A stretch of 64,000 bases of DNA from Rugosimonospora africana (GTDB lineage: Bacteria > Actinomycetota > Actinomycetes > Mycobacteriales > Micromonosporaceae): assembly GCF_016862975.1 (NCBI RefSeq), contig NZ_BONZ01000090.1, forward strand, positions 1 through 64,000, given 5' to 3'. Below the pieces are notes generated by a model. It had not been told where the DNA came from. It ran no database searches and saw only the letters and a program-made list of their open reading frames with translations. The stretch's first letter is position 1; every line of letters begins with the position of its first letter. Made by a program: the position numbers and the translations under genes. Positions 18,090 through 28,045 of the stretch are shown here, in pieces.

Positions 18090-19150
18090 CCTCGAACGGC
18101 GGGGAACTGGACCTCTTCGTCTCCGGGGCGGTGTTCCTCGACATCATCTTCACCGGACTGCGCGAGATGCCGGCGCCGGGCACCGAGGCGTGGGCTCCCG
18201 GGATGGGCTCGTGTCCGGGCGGCATCGCCAACCTCGCCGTGGCGGCCGGGCGGCTCGGCGTACGCACCGGCCTCAGCACCGCGTTCAGCACCGACGCCTA
18301 CGGAGACTTCTGCTGGCAGATCCTCAGCCGCCAGGAGGGGCTGGACCTGTCGTCGTCACGCCGGTTCGACAACTGGCACACGCCGGTCACGGTCTCGCTG
18401 GCGTACGACCGGGACCGCTGCATGATCACGCACGGCCATCCCGTGCCGGTGAACCCCACCGGCCTCGTCGCCGGGCTGCCGGCGGCACGCGCCGCCTCCG
18501 TCAGCCTCACCACGCAACGCCCCGCCTGGCTGCGCAAGGCCAGGGACGCCGGCACACTCGTCTTCGCCGACGTCGGCTGGGACGACAGCGCCGCCTGGCC
18601 CGCCACCGCACTGGAAGTCCTCGACGACTGTCACGCGTTCCTGCCCAACGCGGCCGAGGCGATGCAATACACCCGCACTGACACCCCGCGCGACGCGCTG
18701 CGGCGGCTGGCCGACCGGGTTCCGGTCGCCGTCGTGACGTGCGGATCCGATGGCGCGCTGGCCGTCGACTCGGGCACCGGCGCGGAGGTCAGCGTACCGG
18801 CGGTCCCCGTCGAGGCGCTGGACCCGACCGGCGCCGGCGACGTGTTCACCGCCGGCTTCATCGCCGGCACGCTGTGGGAACTGCCGCTGAGCCAGCGACT
18901 CGCCTTCGCCACCCTAGTGGCGGCGCTGTCCGTTCAACACTTCGGCGGCTCCCTGTCCGCGCCCGGATGGGGCGACATCACCGACTGGTGGAGCACGACC
19001 CACACCCGGGCCACGCGCCACCACAAGGAGTCGAGCGAGGCCGCACTGGCCGCCCGGTACGGATTCCTCGACGACCTGATCCCGGTCGAGGTGCGCCAGG
19101 CGCCGCGGCGGGCGCCGGCGACCATCACCCGGCTGCCGGACGCCGCCTGA
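18086..19150 (+). CDS. PfkB-family sugar kinase
   Basis: A 354-residue ribokinase-family carbohydrate kinase. Signature 1 is CPGGIANLAVAAGRLG near residue 50; signature 2 with the catalytic Asp and anion hole is DPTGAGDVFTAGF near residue 255. It transfers phosphate from ATP to a sugar hydroxyl. The C-terminus has an extension beyond the usual fold. Placed directly before GH4, it may phosphorylate an imported glycoside so that GH4, whose substrates are often 6-phosphoglycosides, can cleave it. This order is unusual because GH4 systems are generally fed by PTS transporters. Confidence 0.85.
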   Translation: MTSNGGELDLFVSGAVFLDIIFTGLREMPAPGTEAWAPGMGSCPGGIANLAVAAGRLGVRTGLSTAFSTDAYGDFCWQILSRQEGLDLSSSRRFDNWHTPVTVSLAYDRDRCMITHGHPVPVNPTGLVAGLPAARAASVSLTTQRPAWLRKARDAGTLVFADVGWDDSAAWPATALEVLDDCHAFLPNAAEAMQYTRTDTPRDALRRLADRVPVAVVTCGSDGALAVDSGTGAEVSVPAVPVEALDPTGAGDVFTAGFIAGTLWELPLSQRLAFATLVAALSVQHFGGSLSAPGWGDITDWWSTTHTRATRHHKESSEAALAARYGFLDDLIPVEVRQAPRRAPATITRLPDAA

Positions 19151-19172
19151 TGAGCGCCGCGGCATCGATCGC

Positions 19173-20621
19173 ATGCGACTGACCATCCTCGGCGGCGGCG
19201 GCTTCCGGGTGCCACTCATCTACCGGGCGCTGCTGGCCGACCGCGCCGAGGGCCGGGTCACCGACGTCACGCTGTACGACCTGGACGCCACCCGACTGGC
19301 CGCGATCGGGCGGGTCCTCGCGGAACAGGCCCGCGACGTCCCCGACGCGCCGCGGGTGACGGCGACCACCGATCTCGTCGAGGCGCTGACCGGAGCCGAC
19401 TTCGTCTTCGTCGCCATCCGGGTGGCCGGCCTGGAGGGTCGGGCCATCGACGAACGGATCGCCGCGGCGGAGGGGGTTCTCGGCCAGGAGACCGTCGGTG
19501 CGGGGGGCATCTCGTACGGGCTGCGTACCGTCCCGGTCGCCACCGCCATCGCCCGGCGGATCGCCGAGTCCGCCCCGGACGCGTGGGTCATCAACTTCAC
19601 CAACCCGGCCGGCCTGGTGACCGAGGCGATGTCGCGCCACCTCGGTGACCGGGTGGTCGGCATCTGCGACACACCAGCCGCACTCGGCCGCCGTGTCGCC
19701 ACGGCGCTCGGAGCGGACCCGCATCGGTTACGCCTGGACTACGCGGGCCTCAACCACCTGGGCTGGCTGCGAGCGGTGTACCTCGACGGCAGGGACCTCC
19801 TTCCCGCGCTGCTGGCCGACGACGGCGCGCTCGAGTCCTTCGACGAGGGCCGGCTGTTCGGCGCCGAATGGCTGCGCGCACTCGGCGCGATCCCCAACGA
19901 GTACCTGCACTACTACTACAGCAACCGGGAGCTGGTCGCCGCGGCGCGCGATGCCGCGGCCACCCGCGCGGAGTTCCTCATCGATCAGCAGCGACGCTGC
20001 TACGCGCTGCTGGCCACCACGGCCGAGCCACTGTCCACGTGGAGCGTGATCCGGGCGGAGCGCGACGGCACCTACATGGCGGAGAACCGTGCGGCCGCGG
20101 GCCTCGCCCCGACCGGGCGCGACCACCCCACCAGCGGCGGGTACGAGGACGTGGCGCTCGCGCTCATGCGGGCGATCGCCCGCGACGAGCCGGCGACGCT
20201 GATCCTCAATGTCCGCAACCGCGGCACGCTCGGCTTCCTGGACGACGACGCGGTCGTCGAGGTGCCCTGCACCGTCGACGCGCGAGGCGTCCGTCCCGAG
20301 CTGGTCGGGCCGCTGCCGGACCACGCGGCCGCCCTGGTCTGCTCCGTCAAAGCAAGCGAGCGGGCCGTTCTCGACGCGGCGGAGCACGGCTCGCGGGCCT
20401 CGGCACTGCGGGCACTGGCCACACATCCACTGGTCGACTCGGTCGCGGTGGCCGGACGACTGCTTGAGGTGTACCGGCAGCGCTTCCCCGAGCTGGCGTA
20501 CCTCAAGGCGACGGTGCCACGGCGGTCACCGCCACCGGGAGTCACCGGCGCCTCACCGACTCGCCCAGTCGCCCAGTCGCCCAGTCGCCCAATGATCGGC
20601 CCCGCCACCTTCTCCAGTTGA
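19173..20621 (+). CDS. GH4-family 6-phospho-glycosidase
   Basis: A 482-residue family-4 glycoside hydrolase. It has the NAD-binding start LTILGGGGFRVP, NFTNPAGLVTEA for NAD and substrate, the metal-ligand Cys in GICDTP and the metal-ligand His in NHLGW. GH4 enzymes use NAD+ and Mn2+ in an oxidation-elimination mechanism and can cleave alpha-, beta- and also thioglycosides. The last 30 residues (after YLKATVP) are low-complexity, encoded partly by 8-bp repeats, and are probably not part of the fold. It ends the uptake operon and converges on the next one. Confidence 0.88.
   Translation: MRLTILGGGGFRVPLIYRALLADRAEGRVTDVTLYDLDATRLAAIGRVLAEQARDVPDAPRVTATTDLVEALTGADFVFVAIRVAGLEGRAIDERIAAAEGVLGQETVGAGGISYGLRTVPVATAIARRIAESAPDAWVINFTNPAGLVTEAMSRHLGDRVVGICDTPAALGRRVATALGADPHRLRLDYAGLNHLGWLRAVYLDGRDLLPALLADDGALESFDEGRLFGAEWLRALGAIPNEYLHYYYSNRELVAAARDAAATRAEFLIDQQRRCYALLATTAEPLSTWSVIRAERDGTYMAENRAAAGLAPTGRDHPTSGGYEDVALALMRAIARDEPATLILNVRNRGTLGFLDDDAVVEVPCTVDARGVRPELVGPLPDHAAALVCSVKASERAVLDAAEHGSRASALRALATHPLVDSVAVAGRLLEVYRQRFPELAYLKATVPRRSPPPGVTGASPTRPVAQSPSRPMIGPATFSS
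20561..20592 (+). repeat. Four 8-bp tandem repeats in the GH4 3' end
   Basis: TCGCCCAG occurs three times in a row, followed by TCGCCCAA. The unit is not a multiple of three, so gain or loss of a unit changes the reading frame of the last residues of the GH4 protein. Confidence 0.8.
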
Positions 20622-20672
20622 CAGAGCCCACGGCCCGCGCGAGCGACGTCAACGGCTCGTCACGGCGAAAGC

Positions 20673-20724
20673 CCCGGTCGGCGGGGCCGGGACACGTCAT
20701 CGTGACCGACCCCCGCCGACCGGG
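20673..20724. terminator. Bidirectional terminator-like hairpin
   Basis: CCCGGTCGGCGGGG (20673-20686) and its exact complement CCCCGCCGACCGGG (20711-20724) form a 14-bp stem. It lies between the convergent GH4 and substrate-binding protein genes and can serve both. Confidence 0.65.
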
Positions 20725-20742
20725 CCGAGCAGTTCGCGTCTG

Positions 20743-22449
20743 CTACTTCTCCCAGCCGATCGTCTCCGGCAAGGGAGTGCCGAAGATGGTCGCGCCGATG
20801 TTGGCAAGCCCCTTGGGCACCCCGTAGATCGACGGACCGCTGAAAAGCGGGATGAAGCCGTACTGCGCCAGCCCTTCCCGTTCCAGCTCGTTGGCCTGTG
20901 CGATCTGCTGGTCCGGGTCGGCGATCTCGGCGGCGGCCTTGATCTTCTGATCCAACTCGGGGGTGCCGACACCGGTGAGGTTGTCGTTGTTCGTACTGCC
21001 GTAGAAGCTGTCAAGGTAGCGGGCACCGAACGGGTCCAGCGACCGGTTGCCGGCGAGGAACAGGTCGAACTTGCGGCCGCTGGTGATGGAGTCGAAGTCG
21101 TTCTCTGAGACCACCTTGATGTCGACCTTGACCCCGATGGGCTTCAGCTGCGCGGCGAACGCGTTCGCGGTCGCCTTCCCGAGCGGGTCGTCACCGGTGA
21201 GGGTGTAGCCCAGTTCCAGCTTCTTGCCGTCCTTGCTCCTGATGCCGTCGTTGCCGACCGCCCAACCGGCGGCATCGAGCTCCTTCTTGGCCGCCCCGGG
21301 ATCGTGCTTGATGACCTCCGAGACGTTGTCGTGGTAGCCCTTCTGGAAGGAGTAGAGAATCGCCGATCCAGGCAGAGGCTCGCTGTAGTCCAGGCCCTGC
21401 AGGTTGATCGCGGCGATCTGCTTGCGGTCGACGCTTTCCAGGATCGCCTTGCGCACCGCGGTGTCGGTCAGCAGCGGCGCCTTGGCGTTGAGGAACAGGA
21501 AGTACTCGAACGGGCTCCCGCCGCGACGGACCTCGGTGCCGTTGACTCCCGAGATCTGTTTGAGGCCCTCGGCGTCGCCGGCGGAGGCGTAGTCGAGTTC
21601 GCCATTGCGGAATGCGTTGATGGCGGCCTGGGACTCGAGGCCGACCAAAATTCGCTTGTCGAGCTTGCCTTTTTTGCCCCACCACTTCGGGTTGCGCTCG
21701 AAGGTGGCGTCGCCGGTCTCGGGATCATACTTCGTCACGACGTAGGGACCGGCACCCCACTGCGGCTGCACCTTTTTGAGGTAGGCGGTGTTGAAGGTCG
21801 TCGCGTCCGCAGCCGCCTTCGGGTTCAACAAGGTGGTGAACAGGGCCGTCCACCACGCGTTCACCCCGTTGAACTCGATGATCGCCTGCTTGTCGTTCGT
21901 CCCGGCGTGCACGGCGGTGATCCGGGAGTAGGGGATCGTGTCGCTGGCGTAGTAGTCCTTGTTGGAGCCGTTGTTGGCCTTCCAGGTCGCCTCGACGGAC
22001 CGGTAGTCGATCGGGGTGCCGTCGTTGAAGGTCGCCTTCGGGTTGATCGTGATCGTCACCCGCTGGTTGCCACCCACCACCGCCGTCTTCACGGCGGTGA
22101 AGTAGTCGGGGTTGTACTGCACCTCGCCTGTCGGCGAGTAGGTGATCGCGTCGGCGTTGTACCAGAACCAGAATCTGGCCGCGGACAGGTTCGCATCGGC
22201 GTGGAAGGGGTTGCCCTGTTCGATGACCGAACCGGGGACGCGGAGCGTACCCCCGTCCTTGACGTTGTCGTAGGGCTGCGGGTTGTAGTCTACGTTGGCC
22301 GGTGCCGCGCTGGCAGTCGTGTGGGGCTCGTTCGAGCGTGCGTCGGCGCCACAACCGGCCAGCCCCAAGGCGAGCACGGCGAGCAACGCTACGGTCCGTG
22401 TGTCGGCTCTGCCTCGCAGACGGGTCAGTCTCCCGAGATTGGTGCGCAT
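20743..22449 (-). CDS. ABC importer substrate-binding lipoprotein (family 5), second system
   Basis: A 568-residue solute-binding lipoprotein: lipobox LGLAGC after a positively charged start, then LRVPGSVIEQGNPF and the family-5 core (DPETGDATFERNPKWWG, VRKAILESVDRKQIA). GGAAGG precedes the ATG at 22449. It is the last gene of the second importer set, downstream of its permeases and ATPase. It is clearly diverged from the proteins at 10972 and 32896, so the ligand is likely different. Tryptophan-rich EATWKANNG segments resemble oligopeptide/glycoside binders. Confidence 0.88.
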   Translation of the reverse strand: MRTNLGRLTRLRGRADTRTVALLAVLALGLAGCGADARSNEPHTTASAAPANVDYNPQPYDNVKDGGTLRVPGSVIEQGNPFHADANLSAARFWFWYNADAITYSPTGEVQYNPDYFTAVKTAVVGGNQRVTITINPKATFNDGTPIDYRSVEATWKANNGSNKDYYASDTIPYSRITAVHAGTNDKQAIIEFNGVNAWWTALFTTLLNPKAAADATTFNTAYLKKVQPQWGAGPYVVTKYDPETGDATFERNPKWWGKKGKLDKRILVGLESQAAINAFRNGELDYASAGDAEGLKQISGVNGTEVRRGGSPFEYFLFLNAKAPLLTDTAVRKAILESVDRKQIAAINLQGLDYSEPLPGSAILYSFQKGYHDNVSEVIKHDPGAAKKELDAAGWAVGNDGIRSKDGKKLELGYTLTGDDPLGKATANAFAAQLKPIGVKVDIKVVSENDFDSITSGRKFDLFLAGNRSLDPFGARYLDSFYGSTNNDNLTGVGTPELDQKIKAAAEIADPDQQIAQANELEREGLAQYGFIPLFSGPSIYGVPKGLANIGATIFGTPLPETIGWEK

Positions 22450-22545
22450 GATCGTCCTTCCCTTTACGTGACGCCAGGCGGCGCCTGATGGGATCCGGTG
22501 GCGCTGTGCGCCGGGAGTCTCCGGCCCGGTGTGCTGGGTTCCGGG

Positions 22546-24591
22546 TCAGACCGCATGACAGGCCACCGTGGTGCCGCCCGACTGCTCGAGGAGCGGCCTG
22601 CGGGTACCACACAACTCCTGTAGGTCTGTGGCGAGCGTCGGACGCAGTTGACATCGGTCGGCGAACACGCAACCCGCCGGGAGGTTCGCCGCACTGCGCT
22701 GTTCACCACGCAGCACGATGCGCTCGCGTGACCGTTCCCGTTCGGGGTCGGGAATGGGGACCGCCGACAGCAGCGCCCGGGTATATGGGTGTCGCGGCTG
22801 CGCGAACAGTTCCTCGGCGCCGCCGGTCTCGACGATGTGGCCGAGGTACATCACGGCGATCCGGTCGGCGATGTGTCGCACGACGGCGAGGTCGTGCGCG
22901 ACCACGAGGTAGGCCAGGCCGAGCTGCGACTTCAGCCGCGCGAGCAGGTTCAGGACACTGGCCTGTACCGAGACGTCGAGCGCCGAGACGGGCTCGTCGA
23001 GCACGAGCAGCCGAGGTTTGGTCGCCAGCGCGCGGGCGATCGTCAGCCGCTGCCGCTGACCACCGGAGAACGCCGCCGGGAAGCGGTCGAGGCTGTCCCG
23101 GGGAAGCCCGACGAGGTCCAGCACCTCGACCACCCGGTCGCGGGTCGCCTCGGCGGCGTACCCCGCCGCGCGCAGCGGCTCGGCGAGCAGCTCGAAGACC
23201 GGCAGTCGCGGGTCGAGGGCGCCTTGGGGGTCCTGCATGACGATCTGAACCGCCTGTCGCAGCCGGCGCCGCTCCGGCGCCGGAAGCAAGCCGGCCACGT
23301 CGACCCCGAGGACCTCCACGGTCCCGGACTCCGGCGGGCGCAGCCGCAGGATCTCCAGCAGGGTCGTGGTCTTGCCGCTGCCGGACTCACCGACCAGACA
23401 GAACGTCTCCCCGGCGCGGATGGAGAAACTCACGCCGCTGACCGCCTGCAGCGTCCCGACCCGACGCCGCAGGACCGCCCCTTTCGTGACGGGGAACGTG
23501 CGCCCGAGCCCGTTGACCCGCAAGACCGGCCCGGCCGCGGGCGCCGGGGCGACCGCGGGCTCCTCAGCTCTGGCAAACACGTCCTCGGGCCGGCGCCCGA
23601 GAACGTCCGCGGCCCGCACGCAGGCGACGTCGTGTCGCTGCCGGATCTCGGTGAGGGCCGGCTCCTTGTCGCGGCAGTCGTCTCGAACCAGAGGGCAGCG
23701 CGGCGCGAACGGGCACCCCGCGGGCCGCTGCGACGGCGCGGGCGGCTCCCCCTCGATCGGTACCAGCGGCAGCCGGCGGGTCGCCTCCGGCGACGGCACC
23801 GAGCCCAGCAGCCCGAGGGTGTAGGGCATCGCCGGCGTCGCGAACAGCTCCCCGACCTCGGCGCGCTCGACGACGCGGCCGGCGTACATGACAGCGACCT
23901 CATCGGCGTGACCGGCCACGACCCCCAGGTCGTGGGTGATGAGCAGTACAGCGGCACCGGTCTCGGCCTTGGCGACCTCCAGCACCTCGAGGATCTGGGC
24001 CTGTACCGTCACGTCCAGCGCCGTGGTGGGCTCGTCGGCGATGATGAGGTCGGGGTCGTTCGCGATCGCCAGCGCGATGACCACCCGCTGGCGCATGCCC
24101 CCCGAGAACTGATGCGGGAAGTCCCGGGCGCGCAGTTGCGGGCGTGGGATGCCGACCAGGTCGAGTAGTTCGACCGCCCGGCGCCAGGCCGCCTGCTTCG
24201 ACACCTTCGAGTGGACCCGGACCGCGTCGGCGACCTGACGACCCACCGCGAAGATCGGGGTCAGCGCCGAGAGCGGGTCCTGGAACACCATTCCGACCCG
24301 GCGTCCACGTACCGCCGACATCCGCCGGTCATCAAGGCCCAGCAGTTCCTGCCCGTCGAGCAAGACTTCGCCCCGCGCCCGCGCGCCCGGCGGAAGCAGC
24401 CCGATGATGCTCGTGGCGGTGGCCGACTTCCCCGATCCCGACTCTCCCACCAACGCGAGCGTGCGCCCGGCGTACAGGTCGAGGTCGACACCGCGTACCG
24501 CCTCGACCGGGCCCCGCTCGGACTGGAACGTCACGGTCAGGTCGCGCACGGACAGCACCCGCTTGCCGGCCGGTGTCGTCGGGCTCGTCAT
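22546..24591 (-). CDS. Fused dual ABC ATPase, second system
   Basis: A 681-residue tandem ATPase. Walker [10 protein letters not shown] and GESGSGKTT; signatures: FSGGMRQR and FSGGQRQR; Walker [14 protein letters not shown] and [13 protein letters not shown]. Each half ends with the Cys-rich OppD/F tail ([14 protein letters not shown] and CVFADRC), which in this family can bind an iron-sulfur cluster or metal. Its start overlaps the DppC-type stop by four bases. It energises the permeases at 24588-26594. Confidence 0.9.
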   Translation of the reverse strand: MTSPTTPAGKRVLSVRDLTVTFQSERGPVEAVRGVDLDLYAGRTLALVGESGSGKSATATSIIGLLPPGARARGEVLLDGQELLGLDDRRMSAVRGRRVGMVFQDPLSALTPIFAVGRQVADAVRVHSKVSKQAAWRRAVELLDLVGIPRPQLRARDFPHQFSGGMRQRVVIALAIANDPDLIIADEPTTALDVTVQAQILEVLEVAKAETGAAVLLITHDLGVVAGHADEVAVMYAGRVVERAEVGELFATPAMPYTLGLLGSVPSPEATRRLPLVPIEGEPPAPSQRPAGCPFAPRCPLVRDDCRDKEPALTEIRQRHDVACVRAADVLGRRPEDVFARAEEPAVAPAPAAGPVLRVNGLGRTFPVTKGAVLRRRVGTLQAVSGVSFSIRAGETFCLVGESGSGKTTTLLEILRLRPPESGTVEVLGVDVAGLLPAPERRRLRQAVQIVMQDPQGALDPRLPVFELLAEPLRAAGYAAEATRDRVVEVLDLVGLPRDSLDRFPAAFSGGQRQRLTIARALATKPRLLVLDEPVSALDVSVQASVLNLLARLKSQLGLAYLVVAHDLAVVRHIADRIAVMYLGHIVETGGAEELFAQPRHPYTRALLSAVPIPDPERERSRERIVLRGEQRSAANLPAGCVFADRCQLRPTLATDLQELCGTRRPLLEQSGGTTVACHAV

Positions 24592-25526
24592 GCCCGGCCC
24601 CCCACCATCGAGGTCGGATCCAGCGCGTCACGCAGGCCGTCTCCGATAAGGGTCACCGACACCGTCAGCAGCACCAGCAGCCCGGCCGGAAAGGCGAACA
24701 GCCACGGCGCCGAGGTGATCGTGCCAGAGCCGTCGGCCAGCAGCGAGCCCAGCGAGACGTCGGGCGTCTTCACCCCGAAACCCAGAAAGCTCAGCGAGGT
24801 CTCGGCCAGCACCGTCGACACGATGCCCAGCGTGAAATTGACGATGAGCAGGGCACCCAGGTGAGGGATGATGTGGCGCAGCACAATCCGCCAGCGGGAA
24901 ACGCCCATGAACTCGGCCAGCAGCACGTAGTCCCGCTCACGCAGTGACGTGGAGACCGACCAGATCACGCGCGCGGTGAACATCCAGCCGAAGACGGTCA
25001 GCAGCGGAATCAGAACCCGCCAATCACCGCTGACCCGGTTGGACACCAGAGCGAGGATCAGGAAGGACGGCACCACCAGCAGGAAATGGATCAGCGCGAG
25101 GGCCCAGCGCTCCACACGGCCGCCCAGATACGCGGCACCCGCGCCGACCACGGCCGCGATGACGATCGTCAGGACCGACACGCTCAACGCGATCACCAAC
25201 GAACGCTGCAAACCGTGAACGGACTGCGCGTAGATGTCATTGCCGCCCTGGTTGGTCCCGAACCAGTGACTGCCGCTCGGCGGCTGCGTCAGCGCGAGGA
25301 AGTCCTGCCGGGACCAGTCCCAGGGGGTGAACAGCCCGCCGAGCACGGAGTACGCGACCAGCAGCACAAAGATGATCACGCCCACGACGGCCGAACGGTT
25401 GCGGGCGAACCGGCGGGCGTACAGCCGCAGACGCCCCAGGCGTAGCGGCGGAGGTACGTCGACCCGTGCGCCGGGGGGCGCATCGAGCGGACCATCCAGG
25501 GACCCGGTCGGAAGCGTCGCGGTCAT
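24588..25526 (-). CDS. ABC importer permease (DppC type), second system
   Basis: A 312-residue DppC-type permease: long cytoplasmic N-terminus, first helix (GVIIFVLLVAYSVLGGLF), HWFGTNQGGNDIYAQSVHG, a variant of the usual GTDxxGRD, and EAA loop EFMGVSRWRIVLRHIIPH. Sits 78 bases downstream of the DppB-type gene. The N for D and G for R changes in the loop suggest a subgroup different from the other two systems. Confidence 0.88.
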   Translation of the reverse strand: MTATLPTGSLDGPLDAPPGARVDVPPPLRLGRLRLYARRFARNRSAVVGVIIFVLLVAYSVLGGLFTPWDWSRQDFLALTQPPSGSHWFGTNQGGNDIYAQSVHGLQRSLVIALSVSVLTIVIAAVVGAGAAYLGGRVERWALALIHFLLVVPSFLILALVSNRVSGDWRVLIPLLTVFGWMFTARVIWSVSTSLRERDYVLLAEFMGVSRWRIVLRHIIPHLGALLIVNFTLGIVSTVLAETSLSFLGFGVKTPDVSLGSLLADGSGTITSAPWLFAFPAGLLVLLTVSVTLIGDGLRDALDPTSMVGGRA

Positions 25527-25604
25527 CTGCAGAACTCCCGTCTGTATCGCCGTGAGGCCGGCAAACGATGGACGTGTGCCCAGCTCGAACCGATCATCTT
25601 CGGA

Positions 25605-26594
25605 TCAGCTCACCCTCACGCGCGGATCGAGGACAACGGTGGCGACGTCGGAGAGAATCGCGCCGACCGCCGTCGCCACCGCGCCGAAGGCAGCGACGGC
25701 CACCACGCCGTCGACGTCGTTCTTCGCGATGGTCTCGGTGAAGTAGCGCCCCATCCCCTCCCAGCCGAAGACCGTCTCGGTGATGATGGCGCCGGTGAAC
25801 ACCGCCGGGATGGTGAAGGCGACCGAGGTAGCCGTCGGGATCAGCGAGGCCCGCAGCGCGTGCCGCCTGATCGCCTGGGTACGCGTCAGCCCGGTTGCCC
25901 GAGCGGTCCGCACGAAATCCGCGCCGAGGGCGTCAAGAAGCAGTGACCGCTGAGTCAGATGCCAGCCGACGTACCCGAGCAGGGTGAGGTTGACCGTCGG
26001 CAGGATCAGATGATTGGCGCGGTCGAGGATGGTCGCCCAGGTACCGTCCACGCCGGCGGTGTTGGCGCCGGCGACATGTAGCACCGTCGTTCCGACGCGT
26101 TGGTTGAGCCACACGGCCGCCAGCACCAGCCCGAGGGCGCTGACGACGGTCGGAACGTTGAACAGCACGACCGAAAGCGTCTGGGTGGCACGATCGGCCA
26201 GACTGTACTGGCGGCTGGCGGTGTAGACCCCCAGCGCGACCCCGATCACGACCGAGGCCACCACGCCGAGGAGGATCAGCTGACCGCTGACCAGCGCGCG
26301 CCGCGGGATCTCGGAGTTGACCGGCACCCCGGTCGGAGAGTGACCCCAGTCGAAGTGGAGCACGACGCCCGAGAGCCAGTACCACCACCGGTGGACGACC
26401 GACCACCGCGGCGAGAGACCGTACGGCGCGAGCGCGTGGGCGATCTGATCCTCGGTGCGCACCGGCCGCAGCTCCCGGTAGTTGGACCGCGGGTCGAGGA
26501 ACCAACTGGCGAGGAAGAAGGTCGCATTGGTAGCCACGATGATCATCGCTAACCACCCGATCGCCTTACGCGCCACATAACGGACCACAGTCAC
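25605..26594 (-). CDS. ABC importer permease (DppB type), second system
   Basis: A 329-residue DppB-type permease and first gene of the second importer operon (order B, C, ATPase, binding protein). N-terminal helix AIGWLAMIIVATNATFFLASW, periplasmic segment with a Trp-rich insert, EAA loop TARATGLTRTQAIRRHALRA. The GTG at 26594 is used; a GTG two codons later (26588) has better spacing from GGAG and is equally possible. The CCTATC inverted repeat at 26611 lies right upstream. Confidence 0.85.
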   Translation of the reverse strand: MTVVRYVARKAIGWLAMIIVATNATFFLASWFLDPRSNYRELRPVRTEDQIAHALAPYGLSPRWSVVHRWWYWLSGVVLHFDWGHSPTGVPVNSEIPRRALVSGQLILLGVVASVVIGVALGVYTASRQYSLADRATQTLSVVLFNVPTVVSALGLVLAAVWLNQRVGTTVLHVAGANTAGVDGTWATILDRANHLILPTVNLTLLGYVGWHLTQRSLLLDALGADFVRTARATGLTRTQAIRRHALRASLIPTATSVAFTIPAVFTGAIITETVFGWEGMGRYFTETIAKNDVDGVVAVAAFGAVATAVGAILSDVATVVLDPRVRVS

Positions 26595-26610
26595 TCCGTC
26601 CCGGCGATGC

Positions 26611-26627
26611 CCTATCTTCAACCATAG
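26611..26627. promoter_or_regulatory. Candidate operator before second importer operon
   Basis: CCTATCTTCAACCATAG resembles CCTATCTACCCCATAGG at 10633 (shared CCTATCT, CCATAG and near-equal spacing). It sits 17 bases before the GTG start, overlapping the likely transcript start. The flanking 26628-26690 stretch is AT-rich (TTAATAATGTGAAT on the minus strand) as expected for a promoter. Confidence 0.4.
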
Positions 26628-26810
26628 ATTCACATTATTAACTGCTTCGTGGTCAAAGTCGATCAAGGTTTCCGCAGTGTGGCAATTCGCCGAAACCTCA
26701 CCAGCCTTGGCAACACGGTGGTGATCCTGGCCGCCCGTGAACGACAATGACCTCCGCCCGACGCGGGCTCGCTGGGCGGCCGAGCCACCCGGATCGCCTC
26801 TGCGACGCCG

Positions 26811-28019
26811 TCAGAACAGGCCACTGGTGGGTGGCTCGGCCCCGCTGAGTCGGTACACGCCCACGACGGCCGCCTTCCAGGATCGCGGGTTGTGGCTGGC
26901 CACGGTTCGGGCGTTGCGCCAATGCCGGTCGAGCCCGTGTCCGCTCGCCGTGGCCGAACCTCCGCCGACGTCGAAGACCAGCTCGGCGGCCCGCAGCGCC
27001 GCGTTGACGGCGACGAACTGCGCCTGCGCGACCTCGACGGACGCGGCCGTGAGCAGATCGGGTCGTAGGTCGGCGTCCCAGGCACGGTCGATGGTGGCCG
27101 CCGCCCGGTCCACAGCGGCCTCGGCCACGTAGGCGTGCGCGGAGATCTCGCCGACCGCGTGCTGGACGTACGGGTCATCGACGGCCCGCTCTGCCGTGCT
27201 GTGCGCGATCGGGCGCGCGTACCGGCGTGCGAAGGCCACCGCGTCGGTCAGGGCATTGCGGGCGATCCCGGCCTCGACGGCTCCCAGGTAGAGCTGCAGG
27301 AACGCGGTGACCGGCGAGCGACGGTTGCGTGTCGGCCCTCGCCGTAGCTCGTCGGAGTGCACGACGACGTTGTCGAATCTGGTGGTGCCGCTCGCGGTGA
27401 ACCGCTGTCCCATCCCGTCGAAGTCGTCGACCAGCCGCAACCCGTCTCGACCACGCGGCAGGATGAAGGAGACCCGTTGGGCGCTCTCGTCCAGTGCCGT
27501 GGCGCCGATCCAGTCGGCGTACAACGCGCCGGTTCTGTAGAACTTGCTGCCCTCGACAATGAAGTGGTCGCCCTGGCGCGTGATTCGAGTGCGGATCTCC
27601 CCGTTGGGTACACCGATCTCCCAGCCCGCGTTCGCGACGATGTCGCCGGCCAGCAGGCGCGGAAACCACGTATCGCGCTCGTCGGCCGAGCCGTTCGCGA
27701 GAAGGGACTCCACAAAGCCGAAGCTGGACCGCAGCGCCTGGGCGATGTTCGAGTCGATCGCCGCGAGGTCCACGACGAACCGCATCACGTCCCGCACGGC
27801 CGAGCCCGGGCCGGCGTGGCTGGTGGGGATGCGGAAGGTGACCAACTGCGACCGGGCAATCTGCCGGATCTGCGCGTACGGCAGCTCCCGCGACCGTTCA
27901 CGGGCGGCGGCCCCGGCGCCGACGGCAGGCAGCAGCTCGGCCGCGCGGTCGCGCAACCGTGCCACACCCGCCATCGCCGCGCCCGGTGATCCCGTGGTGT
28001 CCCTGGTGTCTGTGGTCAT
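26811..28019 (-). CDS. SfnB/DszC-like acyl-CoA-dehydrogenase-fold flavoprotein
   Basis: A 402-residue protein of the acyl-CoA dehydrogenase superfamily subgroup that includes SfnB and DszC, FMNH2-dependent enzymes for sulfone or thiophene oxidation. Visible: PTSHAGPGSAVRDVMRFV, WEIGVPNGEIRTRI, VEGSKFYRTGALYADWIG, FDNVVVHSDEL, and a C-terminal GSATASGHGLDRHWRNARTVASH. It ends the third importer operon, 26 bases after the NtaA-type gene. Start at ATG 28019, with GGAGA unusually far (12 bases). Substrate is probably an organosulfur compound, by family and context. Confidence 0.85.
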   Translation of the reverse strand: MTTDTRDTTGSPGAAMAGVARLRDRAAELLPAVGAGAAARERSRELPYAQIRQIARSQLVTFRIPTSHAGPGSAVRDVMRFVVDLAAIDSNIAQALRSSFGFVESLLANGSADERDTWFPRLLAGDIVANAGWEIGVPNGEIRTRITRQGDHFIVEGSKFYRTGALYADWIGATALDESAQRVSFILPRGRDGLRLVDDFDGMGQRFTASGTTRFDNVVVHSDELRRGPTRNRRSPVTAFLQLYLGAVEAGIARNALTDAVAFARRYARPIAHSTAERAVDDPYVQHAVGEISAHAYVAEAAVDRAAATIDRAWDADLRPDLLTAASVEVAQAQFVAVNAALRAAELVFDVGGGSATASGHGLDRHWRNARTVASHNPRSWKAAVVGVYRLSGAEPPTSGLF

Positions 28020-28045
28020 GCCGGACGGCCGTCTCCTCGCCGCGT

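Noticed and set aside
22789-24168. Plus-strand 459-codon frame opposite the second fused ATPase
   Set aside because: Antisense shadow of a complete dual ATPase; low-complexity Arg/Gly-rich translation.
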